Assembly: GCA_947253885.1 (NCBI GenBank)
Contig: CAMYAO010000001.1
Span: 93,526-157,525 of the forward strand
Source of the DNA: an uncultured Clostridium sp.
GTDB taxonomy: Bacteria > Bacillota > Clostridia > Lachnospirales > Lachnospiraceae
DNA length: 64,000 nt
Direction of reading: 5' to 3'
Position numbers and translations under genes: made by a program. A model generated the notes under the pieces. It saw only the letters and a program-made list of their open reading frames with translations, did no database searches and was not told the origin of the DNA. Below, piece by piece: positions 8,132-17,559 of the stretch. Each line of letters opens with the position of its first letter. Position 1 is the first letter of the stretch.

Positions 8132-9217
8132 ATGATATCGAATCAAATACTTCAAAATACCGTGGAGGGATTGAAGAGCATTACAAGAGTCGATTTAGGA
8201 TTGATTGATACAGAAGGAAAAGTTCTTGCAAGTACATTTTCCGATATCGATCATTATATAGATCCCACAATGGGATTTGTGGAATCACCTGCCGACAGTC
8301 AGGTAGTGTCCGGATGTCATTTTTTCAAGGTATTTGATGAACATCAGTTAGAATACGTTTTATTGGCAAATGGAGAGACAGATGACGTCTTTATGGTAGG
8401 AAAATTAGCAGCATTTCAAGTACAGAATCTGCTTGTTGCATATAAAGAGCGTTTTGATAAGGATAACTTTATTAAAAATCTGTTGTTGGACAATCTGCTG
8501 TTGGTGGATATTTATAATAGAGCGAAAAAACTTCATATTGAAGCGGAGGTCAGCCGTGTAGTTTATATTGTGGAAACGGATCGTCAGAAAGACGGAAACG
8601 AGCTGGAGCGGGTTCGCAGTATCTTTGAAGGAAGGACTCAGGATTTTGTTACAGCTGTAGATGATAAGAACATCATCGTAGTTCGTGAAGTATCTGCAAA
8701 TATTACGACAAATGAATTAGACAAGACAGCAGAGGTAATTTATGGTATATTAAAGTCCGAACATCAAAATATCCGTATATCCTATGGTACCGTTGTGAAA
8801 GAGATAAAAGAAGTTTCCCGTTCTTATAAAGAAGCAAAGATGGCATTGGATGTGGGAAAGATTTTCTTTGAGGAACGATATATTATTGCATATCCGTTGC
8901 TGGGAATCGGACGTTTGATCTATCAACTTCCTATTCCGCTATGCAGAATGTTCATTAAAGAGATCTTTGGCGGCAAGTCGCCGGATGATTTTGATGAAGA
9001 GACTTTAACTACGATCAATAAGTTTTTTGAGAATAGCTTAAATGTTTCTGAAACTTCTCGTCAGTTATATATTCATCGAAATACCCTGGTGTATCGTTTG
9101 GATAAGCTGCAGAAGAGTACAGGCCTGGATTTGCGTATCTTTGAGGATGCGATTACATTTAAAATTGCACTTATGGTTGTTAAATATATGAAGTATGTGG
9201 AATCAACCAATTATTAA
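8132..9217 (+). CDS. PucR/CdaR-type helix-turn-helix regulator
   Basis: A 361-residue transcriptional regulator of the sugar-diacid (CdaR)/PucR type. The N-terminus (about 1-115) resembles a diacid-recognition sensor (VDLGLIDTEGKVLAS, VGKLAAFQVQNLL), the middle (about 150-270) is a GGDEF-like CdaR domain, and the C-terminus (about 300-355) is the PucR helix-turn-helix (NVSETSRQLYIHRNTLVYRLDKLQKSTGLDLR). I start it at the ATG at 8132, preceded by AGGGGGCGGAG, rather than at an in-frame ATG 54 bases earlier that lacks a ribosome binding site. No adjacent gene reveals its ligand or target. A terminator follows at 9241. Confidence 0.87.
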   Translation: MISNQILQNTVEGLKSITRVDLGLIDTEGKVLASTFSDIDHYIDPTMGFVESPADSQVVSGCHFFKVFDEHQLEYVLLANGETDDVFMVGKLAAFQVQNLLVAYKERFDKDNFIKNLLLDNLLLVDIYNRAKKLHIEAEVSRVVYIVETDRQKDGNELERVRSIFEGRTQDFVTAVDDKNIIVVREVSANITTNELDKTAEVIYGILKSEHQNIRISYGTVVKEIKEVSRSYKEAKMALDVGKIFFEERYIIAYPLLGIGRLIYQLPIPLCRMFIKEIFGGKSPDDFDEETLTTINKFFENSLNVSETSRQLYIHRNTLVYRLDKLQKSTGLDLRIFEDAITFKIALMVVKYMKYVESTNY

Positions 9218-9240
9218 AACAGTGCCGAATTTTAGTAAAG

Positions 9241-9268
9241 GGGAACACAGACAGATGTTCCCTTTTTT
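9241..9268 (+). terminator. Terminator after CdaR-type regulator
   Basis: GGGAACA (9241-9247) pairs with TGTTCCC (9256-9262), followed by six T. Confidence 0.85.
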
Positions 9269-9322
9269 GAATTCGCAATGAGGAAAAGCAGGTAGCTGAG
9301 AGCATAGTTTTCAGCTGCCACC

Positions 9323-9530
9323 TTGACGAATGTGCCAATCGCGAAATAAAGCGCAGCGGTTTTGCTGATTGTTCTATCGGAAGTGGGAATTATGTTTTTC
9401 TGTAGGACAAACCGCTCTGTGTGATGAAAACAGTTGCTGCCGCAACATGCACTCGGGGCATTGTGTCGATACCCATTCAAGGACTGCACACAATCTAAAC
9501 ATGGAAACGGACTCGGAAGAGGAGGGTAAC
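9323..9530 (+). promoter_or_regulatory. Promoter-like site and structured 5' leader of ftsE
   Basis: TTGACG at 9323-9328 with an AT-rich -10-like sequence near 9345 could start a leader of about 175 bases. The leader contains three hairpins: AGCGGTTT (9355-9362) with AAACCGCT (9409-9416), GTTGC with GCAAC (9433-9446), and ATTGTGT (9460-9466) with ACACAAT (9488-9494). The ftsE ribosome binding site GGAGG is at 9521-9525. I do not recognise a known riboswitch class. Confidence 0.4.
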
Positions 9531-10217
9531 ATGATAACATTAAGAAATGTCAGTAAGGAATATGTGCCGGGAGAAAAAGCTCTGGACGATGTAAGTATCC
9601 AGATCTATGCCGGAGAATTTGTATTTGTAATGGGCGAAAGCGGCTCTGGCAAATCTACATTAATAAAATTGCTGCAAAAGGAGATAGAGTCAAGCAGCGG
9701 AAAGATGATCGTGCAGGGACAGGATCTGGCAAAGATTAAACGGAGGAGAATTCCTCATTACAGAAGAAAGATCGGGGTCGTATATCAGGATTTTCGACTG
9801 CTGCAGGATCGCAATGTATATGAAAATGTAGCATTTGCGCTTCGTGTCATATCGGCTTCCAGAAGAAAAATAAAAAAAGCGGTACCGAATATGCTTTCTC
9901 TTGTGGGGCTGGCGGCAAAGTACAAATCTAAGCCGAATCAGCTGTCCGGAGGAGAGCAACAGAGAGTTTCCATTGCAAGAGCATTGGTAAATGATCCTAA
10001 GATTCTGATGGCGGATGAGCCGACCGGAAATCTGGATGAAAACAACGCATGGGAAATTATGAAGCTGTTGGAAGAGGTCAATAAGAGAGGAACTACGGTT
10101 TTAGTAGTAACACACAATATAGAAATTGTACGGCGAATGAATAAGCGTGTGATTACTTTACAAAATGGGAGTGTAATCAGCGATACCGGATTGGAAGGTG
10201 ATACAGATGAGAATTAG
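9531..10217 (+). CDS. ftsE: Cell-division ABC ATPase FtsE
   Basis: A 228-residue ATPase. Walker A GESGSGKST is near residue 36, the ABC signature LSGGEQQRVSIARAL near 140 and Walker B ILMADEPTGNLD near 160. With FtsX it forms a membrane complex that controls peptidoglycan hydrolases at division or during elongation. The start is the ATG at 9531 (MITLRNVSKEY), six bases after GGAGG; an open frame extends further upstream but has no ribosome binding site. Its stop overlaps the ftsX start by 11 bases, which indicates translational coupling. The next gene is an exported S41 protease, a common third partner. Confidence 0.95.
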   Translation: MITLRNVSKEYVPGEKALDDVSIQIYAGEFVFVMGESGSGKSTLIKLLQKEIESSSGKMIVQGQDLAKIKRRRIPHYRRKIGVVYQDFRLLQDRNVYENVAFALRVISASRRKIKKAVPNMLSLVGLAAKYKSKPNQLSGGEQQRVSIARALVNDPKILMADEPTGNLDENNAWEIMKLLEEVNKRGTTVLVVTHNIEIVRRMNKRVITLQNGSVISDTGLEGDTDEN

Positions 10218-11106
10218 TACGATCGGATATACTATAAAACAAGGATTTATTAATATCGGAAGAAACAAAATGTTCTCTATTGCAAGTATTATCACAATGT
10301 CAGTTTGTATTTTTATGCTTAGCATCTTCTTTTCTATGGGAGTAAATTTTCGCTATGCGGTAAAAAATATAGAGGGAGATGTGGCAATTACGGTCTTTTT
10401 TGATGAGAAAGCCTCTGAGAAGGACATAAAAGAGATCGGAAAGAAGATCGAAGCAAAATCTGAGGTATCCAAGATCAAGTATGTATCAGCGGATCAGGCA
10501 TGGAAAAACTTTGTTGACAGATATTTCAACGGAGATGAAAGTGCTGCACCGAAGGACAATCCATTAAATAAATCCGCAAACTATGAGGTGTATTTGAAAG
10601 ACATCTCACACCAGAAGGACGTGGTTTCCTACATCAAGGGAATCAAGGGAGTTCGAACGGTTCGTCAGTCGGACAAAGTGGCAAAGACGTTATCTCAGTT
10701 TAATAAGCTTCTGAGCGTGGTTTCTGTTGTGATCTTAGCTATTTTAATTGCGATTGCCATTTTCCTGATCAGCAATACTATTCGAACCGGAATTACAGTT
10801 CGAAGAGAGGAGATTGCGATTATGAAGCTGATCGGAGCAACGGATTATCTGGTAAGGGCACCGTTTATTGTGGAAGGGGTCATCATCGGATTGATTGGAG
10901 CTGTAATTCCGTTAGGAGTATTGTATTTCAGCTATGGAAAGGCAATTACCTATATCATATCACGTTATAGAATTTTAAGTGATTTTCTGTCCTTTGTTTC
11001 GGTAGAAGATATATTCAAGGTTTTGCTGCCGTTGGGATTGATTCTGGGAGTCGGAATCGGATATATAGGAAGCAGACTTACCTGCCGACGTCATCTCAGG
11101 GTGTAG
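10207..11106 (+). CDS. ftsX: Cell-division membrane protein FtsX
   Basis: A 299-residue FtsX. It starts MRISTIGYTIKQGFINIGRNKMFS, then has a first membrane helix (about 24-45), an extracellular domain (about 50-165) and three further helices (about 172-195, 220-245, 265-290) of the FtsX/MacB permease fold. The extracellular domain is what binds hydrolase activators in other bacteria. I choose the ATG at 10207 with GGAAGG upstream over the in-frame GTG at 10198. It overlaps ftsE and is followed four bases later by the protease gene. Confidence 0.93.
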   Translation: MRISTIGYTIKQGFINIGRNKMFSIASIITMSVCIFMLSIFFSMGVNFRYAVKNIEGDVAITVFFDEKASEKDIKEIGKKIEAKSEVSKIKYVSADQAWKNFVDRYFNGDESAAPKDNPLNKSANYEVYLKDISHQKDVVSYIKGIKGVRTVRQSDKVAKTLSQFNKLLSVVSVVILAILIAIAIFLISNTIRTGITVRREEIAIMKLIGATDYLVRAPFIVEGVIIGLIGAVIPLGVLYFSYGKAITYIISRYRILSDFLSFVSVEDIFKVLLPLGLILGVGIGYIGSRLTCRRHLRV

Positions 11107-11109
11107 TAT

Positions 11110-12312
11110 ATGAAGAACAATAAACAGCTTTCAAAAGAAGAACAACGTATCTATAAGAAGGGATTTCGAAACGGAATCATCGGGGCGATAACTGTAATGG
11201 TTGTCGTCCTTCTTTTACCGATGGGAATACGCTACGGAGTTAATAAACGAAAAGCTTCTTCGTATCAGATGTTATTAAATGCAGGGACAAAGCATAAGCT
11301 TCAGAGTATTTCAGACATCCTGCAGACAAGTTATTACAAGGATGTAGATGCCAAAAAAATGAGAGAGCATTTATTTCAAAGTCTGTTTTCGGATTTGGAC
11401 TCGTATTCCGAATACTATAATAAAGAATCCTTTCAACGGTATTCCTTAAATAATTTAGAGGGAAAGTTTACCGGGATAGGGGTATCTCTGCAGCAGAGAA
11501 AAGATCGGTCTCTGGTTGTACAGACTGTTTTCCCGAAGACGCCTGCAGAACAGGCGGGAATCCGATCGGGAGATGTATTTGTAAAAGCCGGAGGATTTCG
11601 GGTAAAGAAAACTTCGCTGGAAGAACTGGTCTCCCGTTTACAGGGGAAAGAGGGAACTCAGATAAAGATTACTCTATATCGCCCCTCTACCAAAAAGAAA
11701 CTGTCAGTTACCGTGACCAGAAAAAAGATTGTTTCTCAGACGGTAACAGGCAGGATGCAAACGGATCAAATCGGCTATGTTGCAATTTCGGAATTTACAG
11801 AGCATACATCGGAGCAATTGAAAGAGCATTTGTCTGATTTAAAAAAGCATGGAATGAAAAAGCTGATAATTGACCTTCGGGATAATGGAGGAGGAGTCTT
11901 AACGGCAAGTACCGATTGCCTGAATCAGATTCTGCCGAAAGGACTGTTGGTCTATACACAGGACAAGCAGGGAAAGAAGGAGTATTATCGCTCTACAGAT
12001 AAGGAATCGCTGTCTATACCGATAGTAGTGCTTGTCAATAAAAATACGGCAAGTGCATCGGAAATTTTTGCAGGTGCACTGAAAGATCGAAAAGCAGCTG
12101 CGATTATGGGAACGGTTACTTATGGAAAAGGGATCGTTCAGTCAGTTATAGAGCTTTCAGACGGAAGCGGATTTAAGTATACGACGGCACGCTACTTCAC
12201 TCCGAACGGAGTCTGTATTCATGAAAAGGGAATACAACCGGATATCACAGTGAAAAAGAAGCCGTTAGTACAGGCAGTCAAATATTTAGAGTCCAAAAAA
12301 GCAGCCTCGTAA
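11110..12312 (+). CDS. S41 C-terminal processing peptidase with PDZ domain
   Basis: A 400-residue membrane-anchored serine protease of the CtpA/CtpB type. One membrane helix lies at about 20-42, a PDZ domain at about 115-195 (GKFTGIGVSLQ, AGIRSGDVFVKAG) and the S41 domain at about 215-385. The catalytic Ser lies in NKNTASASEIFAG and the Lys in TYGKGIVQ. The enzyme acts outside the membrane on the C-termini of envelope proteins. Coupling to ftsEX suggests it degrades or matures a wall hydrolase or its regulator; that is inference. The stop overlaps a bidirectional terminator. Confidence 0.92.
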   Translation: MKNNKQLSKEEQRIYKKGFRNGIIGAITVMVVVLLLPMGIRYGVNKRKASSYQMLLNAGTKHKLQSISDILQTSYYKDVDAKKMREHLFQSLFSDLDSYSEYYNKESFQRYSLNNLEGKFTGIGVSLQQRKDRSLVVQTVFPKTPAEQAGIRSGDVFVKAGGFRVKKTSLEELVSRLQGKEGTQIKITLYRPSTKKKLSVTVTRKKIVSQTVTGRMQTDQIGYVAISEFTEHTSEQLKEHLSDLKKHGMKKLIIDLRDNGGGVLTASTDCLNQILPKGLLVYTQDKQGKKEYYRSTDKESLSIPIVVLVNKNTASASEIFAGALKDRKAAAIMGTVTYGKGIVQSVIELSDGSGFKYTTARYFTPNGVCIHEKGIQPDITVKKKPLVQAVKYLESKKAAS

Positions 12313-12324
12313 GGCTGCTTTTTT
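12295..12324. terminator. Bidirectional terminator between S41 protease and sugar transferase
   Basis: GCAGCC (12301-12306) pairs with GGCTGC (12313-12318), with six A before and six T after, so it can end transcripts from both sides. Confidence 0.85.
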
Positions 12325-13738
12325 ACATAGATCCGTCTTTTCGCAATACAACGGCAATGGTCTTAAATACAATTTTGATATCTAAAAGTAAATTCCAATT
12401 TTTAATATAGTCGTTATCCAATTTTACGATCTCTTCAAAATCCGTAATTTTACTGCGTCCGTTGACCTGCCAATTGCCGGTCAGTCCGGGTTTAAAGCTG
12501 AGACGCATTTTGTGATGAGGATCGTAATGCTCAAATTCATCTACAGTAGGAGGTCTGGTTCCGACCAGACTCATATCTCCAATCAGAATATTGAAGAACT
12601 GAGGAAACTCATCCAGACTCCAATCCCGCATTTTCTTCCCGATAAAGGGGAGGATACGAGGATCGTTTTCCATTTTGAACATATGTCCGGTCATTTCGTT
12701 TTTGGACATCAATTCTTTCTTTCGTTCTTCCGCATCCATATACATGGAACGGAATTTGTAAAGTTTAAATCTTCTGCCGTTACTACCGATTCGCTCCTGT
12801 GAAAAGAAGATCGGACCGGGATCGATCTTTTTAATGATCGGGCCGAGAATGAGAATCAGGATCAAGGTAAATGCAAGTCCGATAAAAGCGGCGATAATAT
12901 CAAAGAATCTTTTTGCAAAAAGCGGAAGAGGAGAAGCCATATTGTTGCTGGTGGTCAGCACGATATGTCCTCCCATTTTTTCGACTGTTTTATTAGGAAG
13001 ATCCGATGTATTTCCGAGTAGAGAAATATGTACGGTAACTCCCATTTCCAGAAAATAGTCTACCAGACGGTTCTGTTCTTTCTGATCATTGATATTGATA
13101 AAAATTTCGTCAACGACCTCTGAGAGTACATATTGGCGAAGCTGGTTAAATTCACAGACCACCGGACAGCCTTCCACATAATCTCCGACCATATTCTTGT
13201 TGGTAATCACAACCCCGGAAATAAAGAATTCGTTATAGCGTCGCTTATGCATCGTCCGGATGCACTTGGCAGCGGTAGCGGTATTTCCGATGACCAGCAT
13301 ATGAGGCATATTTTCATTGTCCAGCATGTGAAGTCTTAAGATGCGCTTCCATACAATACGGGAAGCGTAGATCAGGACTACACTGATGACAGCGGTCTGG
13401 TAAGTGACCGTTCGGGAAAAGAAGAACGCCTGCTTGGTAAAGTATAAACACAATACGAAAATAGAAAAGGTAATAATATTTTGTAAAAATACCTCACGTA
13501 ATTCCTGATATCGGTCACGACGGATTATGTTTTTGTAGGCGCTGCCGAACTGAGAAACAACAAAGTAGATTAACAGAAGGATGAGTCCCTGCTGTACCAG
13601 TAAATCTCTGTTAAAGTAATCCAAACGCCAGCCGAATCGGAATGCAGTGGATATATAATAGGAGAGCACCAGAAAGACAAGATCGATGATCATAAAATCC
13701 AAGTGCTTCAGCCATGTTTTTTTAGATTTTTTATACAT
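12323..13738 (-). CDS. Polyprenyl-phosphate sugar-1-phosphate transferase (WcaJ/CpsE type)
   Basis: A 471-residue membrane enzyme that starts surface polysaccharide synthesis by moving a sugar-1-phosphate onto undecaprenyl phosphate. It has four or five N-terminal helices (about 10-125), a CoA-binding/Rossmann-like middle (about 135-260), a further helix near 280 and the bacterial sugar-transferase domain with SQERIGSNGRRFKLYKFRSM, DEFPQFFNILIGDMSLVGTRPP and GLTGNWQVNGRS. I start it at the ATG at 13738 (MYKKSKK); the open frame runs 32 codons further, but that part lies over the promoter. No glycosyltransferases follow, so it may be an orphan initiating enzyme; its sugar is unknown. Confidence 0.9.
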   Translation of the reverse strand: MYKKSKKTWLKHLDFMIIDLVFLVLSYYISTAFRFGWRLDYFNRDLLVQQGLILLLIYFVVSQFGSAYKNIIRRDRYQELREVFLQNIITFSIFVLCLYFTKQAFFFSRTVTYQTAVISVVLIYASRIVWKRILRLHMLDNENMPHMLVIGNTATAAKCIRTMHKRRYNEFFISGVVITNKNMVGDYVEGCPVVCEFNQLRQYVLSEVVDEIFININDQKEQNRLVDYFLEMGVTVHISLLGNTSDLPNKTVEKMGGHIVLTTSNNMASPLPLFAKRFFDIIAAFIGLAFTLILILILGPIIKKIDPGPIFFSQERIGSNGRRFKLYKFRSMYMDAEERKKELMSKNEMTGHMFKMENDPRILPFIGKKMRDWSLDEFPQFFNILIGDMSLVGTRPPTVDEFEHYDPHHKMRLSFKPGLTGNWQVNGRSKITDFEEIVKLDNDYIKNWNLLLDIKIVFKTIAVVLRKDGSM

Positions 13739-13784
13739 AAAAATACCTACGAGCAAAGTGGGTATCAGATAGTTACATTGTTTA

Positions 13785-13812
13785 ATTTTACCACAATCTG
13801 GCTTTTTTACAA
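13785..13812 (-). promoter_or_regulatory. Promoter for the sugar transferase (minus strand)
   Basis: On the minus strand TTGTAA (13807-13812), a 16-base spacer and TAAAAT (13785-13790) lie about 50 bases before the ATG at 13738. Confidence 0.55.
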
Positions 13813-13853
13813 TAATTGTAACAATAGTTTTCAATTTCTTAATAAAAATAACA

Positions 13854-13882
13854 TTGTGATATTTTTTTCAATAGAGTATTAT
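13854..13882 (+). promoter_or_regulatory. Promoter for the LCP operon
   Basis: TTGTGA (13854-13859), a 17-base spacer and TATTAT (13877-13882) lie 40 bases before the ATG at 13922. It is divergent from the sugar-transferase promoter. Confidence 0.6.
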
Positions 13883-13921
13883 TATATGGAATATAGTTTT
13901 AGACTTTTGGAGGGAATTATA

Positions 13922-15088
13922 ATGAGTAACGGCAAACCGAAAAAGAAAAAAGGGATTATTATTACCATTATTATAGTGTTGTTGGCCGCAATAGGAGTAG
14001 GAGGTTTTGTTGTCTGGAAGAAACTGGGTACTTATAAATTAAAAGAACTGGACAGCTCTAAAGTCAAGGTTAACAAGGTTAAGGAGCAGACGAAAAAGGC
14101 ATATAAAGGATACACCACTCTGGCATTATTCGGATTGGATAACCGTGAGAAGGGGCAATTGGATAAGGGATTGAGTGATGTTGTGATGCTTTTGAGCATT
14201 AATAATGACTCAAAGAAAATCCAGATGATCTCCGTGTATCGAGATACCTATTTAAATATCAGCAATACATCCGTACCGAATTTTACCAAATGTAATGCGG
14301 CTTATGCATACGGAGGAGCGGAGCAGGCAGTATCTATGCTGAATAAAAACCTGGATCTGGATATCAACAATTATGTAACCTTTGACTTTTCCGCAGTTGC
14401 CAAAGCAATTGATATTCTGGGCGGTGTATCAATCAATATCAGCGATCAGGAAGAATTGAAATGGTTAAATAAATATATTGACCATACCAACGGGATTCTG
14501 GATACTCATGCACCTCAGATCCCTTCGATCGGCAAGCACAAATTAAACGGTGTGCAGTCGGTTGCCTATGCGCGTATCCGATATACTTCCGGATGGGATT
14601 ATAAGAGAGCACAGCGCCAGCGAATCGTATTTACTCAGATGATTTCAAAGGTAAAGAAGGCAAATTTCCAACAGTTGCAAAAACTATTGAATCAGGTATT
14701 CCCTACCATTCAGACCGGATTGAAAAAGACGGAGTTGTTAAATATGGTCTATACGATGGCAAGCTATCATCTGAGTCAATCAAGAGGTTTTCCGTTCTAT
14801 AAGATATCGGACAAAGCAAACGGATATGCGGTTATCCCATGTGATCTGGAAAAAAATGTAAAGGCACTGCATAATGAACTGTATGGAAACAAAGAATACA
14901 AGATGTCTGAGATAGTGAGCCAGTACAATCGTCTGATCATTGCAAAGACCGGAAAGACAGCATTATCCGAGGAAGAAGATGAATTTTCCACTGCAGATGG
15001 TCAAAATACGAACAAAAAGATAAATCAAAATAAGAATAAAACGACTGCGACATTAAAAAAGAAAGTGATAGTAAGAGCTCGCAGATAG
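13922..15088 (+). CDS. LytR-CpsA-Psr (LCP) family cell-envelope ligase, copy 1
   Basis: A 388-residue LCP protein: short cytoplasmic Lys-rich N-terminus, one membrane helix (about 12-34), then the extracellular LCP domain (about 70-310). Family landmarks include the GLDNREKGQLDKGLSDVVML segment, SVYRDTYLNI (Arg contacting pyrophosphate), GGVSINISDQEELKWLNKYIDHT and RIRYTSGWDYKRAQRQR. LCP enzymes join polymers such as teichoic acids or capsule to peptidoglycan. The start at 13922 follows a GGAGGG; the longer open frame upstream is not used. The tail is Lys/Asn-rich. It is about 25 bases from a close paralogue. Confidence 0.92.
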   Translation: MSNGKPKKKKGIIITIIIVLLAAIGVGGFVVWKKLGTYKLKELDSSKVKVNKVKEQTKKAYKGYTTLALFGLDNREKGQLDKGLSDVVMLLSINNDSKKIQMISVYRDTYLNISNTSVPNFTKCNAAYAYGGAEQAVSMLNKNLDLDINNYVTFDFSAVAKAIDILGGVSINISDQEELKWLNKYIDHTNGILDTHAPQIPSIGKHKLNGVQSVAYARIRYTSGWDYKRAQRQRIVFTQMISKVKKANFQQLQKLLNQVFPTIQTGLKKTELLNMVYTMASYHLSQSRGFPFYKISDKANGYAVIPCDLEKNVKALHNELYGNKEYKMSEIVSQYNRLIIAKTGKTALSEEEDEFSTADGQNTNKKINQNKNKTTATLKKKVIVRARR

Positions 15089-15112
15089 GAGTGGTGAGAA
15101 GAGGTTGAAGAG

Positions 15113-16213
15113 ATGAGAAGAAAAAGAAGTAAAGTATTATTGGCAATAGAGCTTTTGATTATTGCGGTTTTGGTAGTAGGGGCATTTCTGTTTTCAAAAT
15201 TGAATTTGATTCAGAAGGATACACTCAACTCTTCACAGCTTCAAGTCAATCAAATTAAAAAAGCAAACTTTAAAGGAACGACCAATATTGCATTTTTCGG
15301 CTTGGACAGTCGTAAGCAGGATATAAAGGAAAATGGAAACAGTGATGTAATCATGATTATGTCCATTAACAATAATACAAAAAAAATAAAGATGGTTTCC
15401 GTATACCGTGATACTTTTTTGAATGTCGGACGTACACAGTCAATGTACCGAAAGATCAATTCGGCGTATGCAATCGGAGGTCCTGAAAGAGGATTATCGG
15501 CTTTAAATAAAAATCTGGATTTGAATTTGAATCAGTACGTTTCCTTTGATTTTAATGCAATTGCAGATGCAATTGATATTCTGGGCGGAGTACAGATTAA
15601 TATCAGCAGTCAGGACGAGTTAAAATGGTTAAATGAATATATTGATCATACCAACGGAATTTTAAAGACCAACGCAAAGAATGTGTCCGGTCTGGGAAAT
15701 CATAAGCTGAACGGAGTACAGGCGGTTGCTTACTCCCGAATCCGTTATACAAAGGGAGACGATTACAGACGTGCACAGAGACAGCGTATTGTGTTAAAAG
15801 AGCTTATGAAGAAAGCAAAAGGAGCAAGCTATGTAACTTTGCTGAGATTGATCAATAAAGTTTTGCCTCAGATCAGAACCAGTCTTTCCACACAGCAGAT
15901 TATGAAGATGGTTCCGACGATGGTCAGCTATGAGATGGTGGAAAGCAGAGGCTTTCCGTTTGAACGAACCAGTAAGGATCTTGGAAAGAGACTCGGCTCG
16001 GTTGTAGTACCTTGTGATCTGCAGACTAATGTATCAGAACTGCACGACTATTTGTTCGGTACGAAGAATTATATGGTTTCGCCTAATGTTCGCGCTTACA
16101 GTCAGACAATTGTAGCCAATACGGGTGTTTCCAAACAGAGTGCAATTCGTGACGAATATGCAAATGGAGATTCTCAGTCCGAGACGGCAAAATTATCTCA
16201 GTCATCAAAGTAA
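15113..16213 (+). CDS. LytR-CpsA-Psr (LCP) family cell-envelope ligase, copy 2
   Basis: A 366-residue paralogue of the preceding gene with the same layout: basic N-terminus, membrane helix (about 10-30), LCP domain with the GLDSRKQD segment, SVYRDTFLNVG, GGVQINISSQDELKWLNEYIDHT and RIRYTKGDDYRRAQRQR. The close repeat of whole motifs shows a tandem duplication, with the copies now diverged at their N- and C-termini. The two may attach different polymers or act redundantly. The gene lies between copy 1 and an HtrA-type protease with short gaps, so the three probably form one envelope operon. Confidence 0.92.
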   Translation: MRRKRSKVLLAIELLIIAVLVVGAFLFSKLNLIQKDTLNSSQLQVNQIKKANFKGTTNIAFFGLDSRKQDIKENGNSDVIMIMSINNNTKKIKMVSVYRDTFLNVGRTQSMYRKINSAYAIGGPERGLSALNKNLDLNLNQYVSFDFNAIADAIDILGGVQINISSQDELKWLNEYIDHTNGILKTNAKNVSGLGNHKLNGVQAVAYSRIRYTKGDDYRRAQRQRIVLKELMKKAKGASYVTLLRLINKVLPQIRTSLSTQQIMKMVPTMVSYEMVESRGFPFERTSKDLGKRLGSVVVPCDLQTNVSELHDYLFGTKNYMVSPNVRAYSQTIVANTGVSKQSAIRDEYANGDSQSETAKLSQSSK

Positions 16214-16231
16214 GAATCGAGGGTGAAGATT

Positions 16232-17488
16232 ATGAATGAAAAGAGAGAACAAGAAGAATATTCCTATATAACGGGGAACGAATCGTCCGCCCCGGATTTG
16301 CAACAGCCAAAGAAACCGAAAAAACAGTATTTTAAAAAGTTTTATTCTTCCAGAAGTTTCGGACCGATGGCAGTAAAAATTGCTATATTGGCAGGTATTT
16401 TCGGCTTGGTATCCGGAGGTTGTTATCGTATGATCAATCCGGAAAGACAGGCTCAGTTGGCTACCGTGGCGGACAGCCGGATAAAATCGGGAGGACCGTC
16501 GGATATATCGGGGGTGGTATCTTCTGTAATGCCGTCTATTGTATCTATTACGACTGTAAGTCAAAGAGAGTATTACAGTTTTTACGGTTCTTCCGCAAAG
16601 AGAGCGACCGGAAGCGGTTCCGGTATTATTGTTGCCGATGATGATACCTATTTGTATATTACAACCAACAATCATGTGATTGAAGGGACGTTGGAGGTGA
16701 CAATTACATTTAGTGATAATTCTACCGCAAAAGGAAAAATCAAGGGGACGGAACCCGGTTCCGATCTGGCGGTAGTTGCAATTAAAAAGTCGGCTTTAAA
16801 GAAAAAGACATTGCAGACTATAAAAATCGCAAAACTGGGAGATTCCTCCAAAATTAAGGTGGGACAGCCGGCGATTGCAATCGGAAATGCGCTGGGATAT
16901 GGTCAGTCCGTTACAACAGGTGTCTTTTCCGCATTAGATCGACAGGTAACTTCTAAAGATTCTTCTACCGGAGACAGTACGACGTCTGCCTCTCTGATCC
17001 AAACAGATGCGGCGATTAATCCGGGAAACAGCGGAGGTGCATTGTTAAATGCAAGCGGACAGGTGGTCGGAATCAATTCCGTAAAATATGCGGACACTTC
17101 TGTAGAAGGAATGGGATATGCAATTCCGATGAATAAGGCAAAGCCGATTATTACCAATCTAATCCGCAAGAAAACCGTTTCTCCCGGAAGACAGGGATAT
17201 CTGGGAATACAGGGCGTAGATGTTACAGAGTCTGCGGCTGCGACCTACAATATGCCACAGGGTGCTTATATCGCAAAAGTTATGCCGAATTCACCGGCGG
17301 CAAAGGCAGGACTGCAGGCGGGAGATGTAATCGTGAAGTTTGATAATGTAAAGATAGCCTCTATGACCGGGTTGAAAAACGAAGTAATGAATCACGGTGC
17401 AGGAACTACAGTAAAAGTTATATATGCAAGATTAGACGGAGGCTCTTATAAGCAGATCACGACAGAGGTTACTTTAGGGAAGAAGTAA
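16232..17488 (+). CDS. HtrA/DegP-type membrane-anchored serine protease
   Basis: A 418-residue HtrA-family protease. It has a cytoplasmic N-terminus, one membrane helix (about 48-68), a trypsin-like domain (about 95-310) with the triad visible as TNNHVIEG (His), GSDLAVVAI (Asp) and NPGNSGGAL (Ser), and one C-terminal PDZ domain (about 320-410; AGLQAGDVIVKFDN). It acts in quality control of exported proteins. I start at the ATG at 16232, eight bases after GAGGG, rather than at the in-frame GTG at 16223. It follows the two LCP genes closely, which suggests a shared envelope role. Confidence 0.92.
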   Translation: MNEKREQEEYSYITGNESSAPDLQQPKKPKKQYFKKFYSSRSFGPMAVKIAILAGIFGLVSGGCYRMINPERQAQLATVADSRIKSGGPSDISGVVSSVMPSIVSITTVSQREYYSFYGSSAKRATGSGSGIIVADDDTYLYITTNNHVIEGTLEVTITFSDNSTAKGKIKGTEPGSDLAVVAIKKSALKKKTLQTIKIAKLGDSSKIKVGQPAIAIGNALGYGQSVTTGVFSALDRQVTSKDSSTGDSTTSASLIQTDAAINPGNSGGALLNASGQVVGINSVKYADTSVEGMGYAIPMNKAKPIITNLIRKKTVSPGRQGYLGIQGVDVTESAAATYNMPQGAYIAKVMPNSPAAKAGLQAGDVIVKFDNVKIASMTGLKNEVMNHGAGTTVKVIYARLDGGSYKQITTEVTLGKK

Positions 17489-17559
17489 GAATTTTTAGTT
17501 TACTCCTGTAAGGGGGTATGATAATATGAGTCTATATTTTGTGTTGGAGGCGTTTAAAT

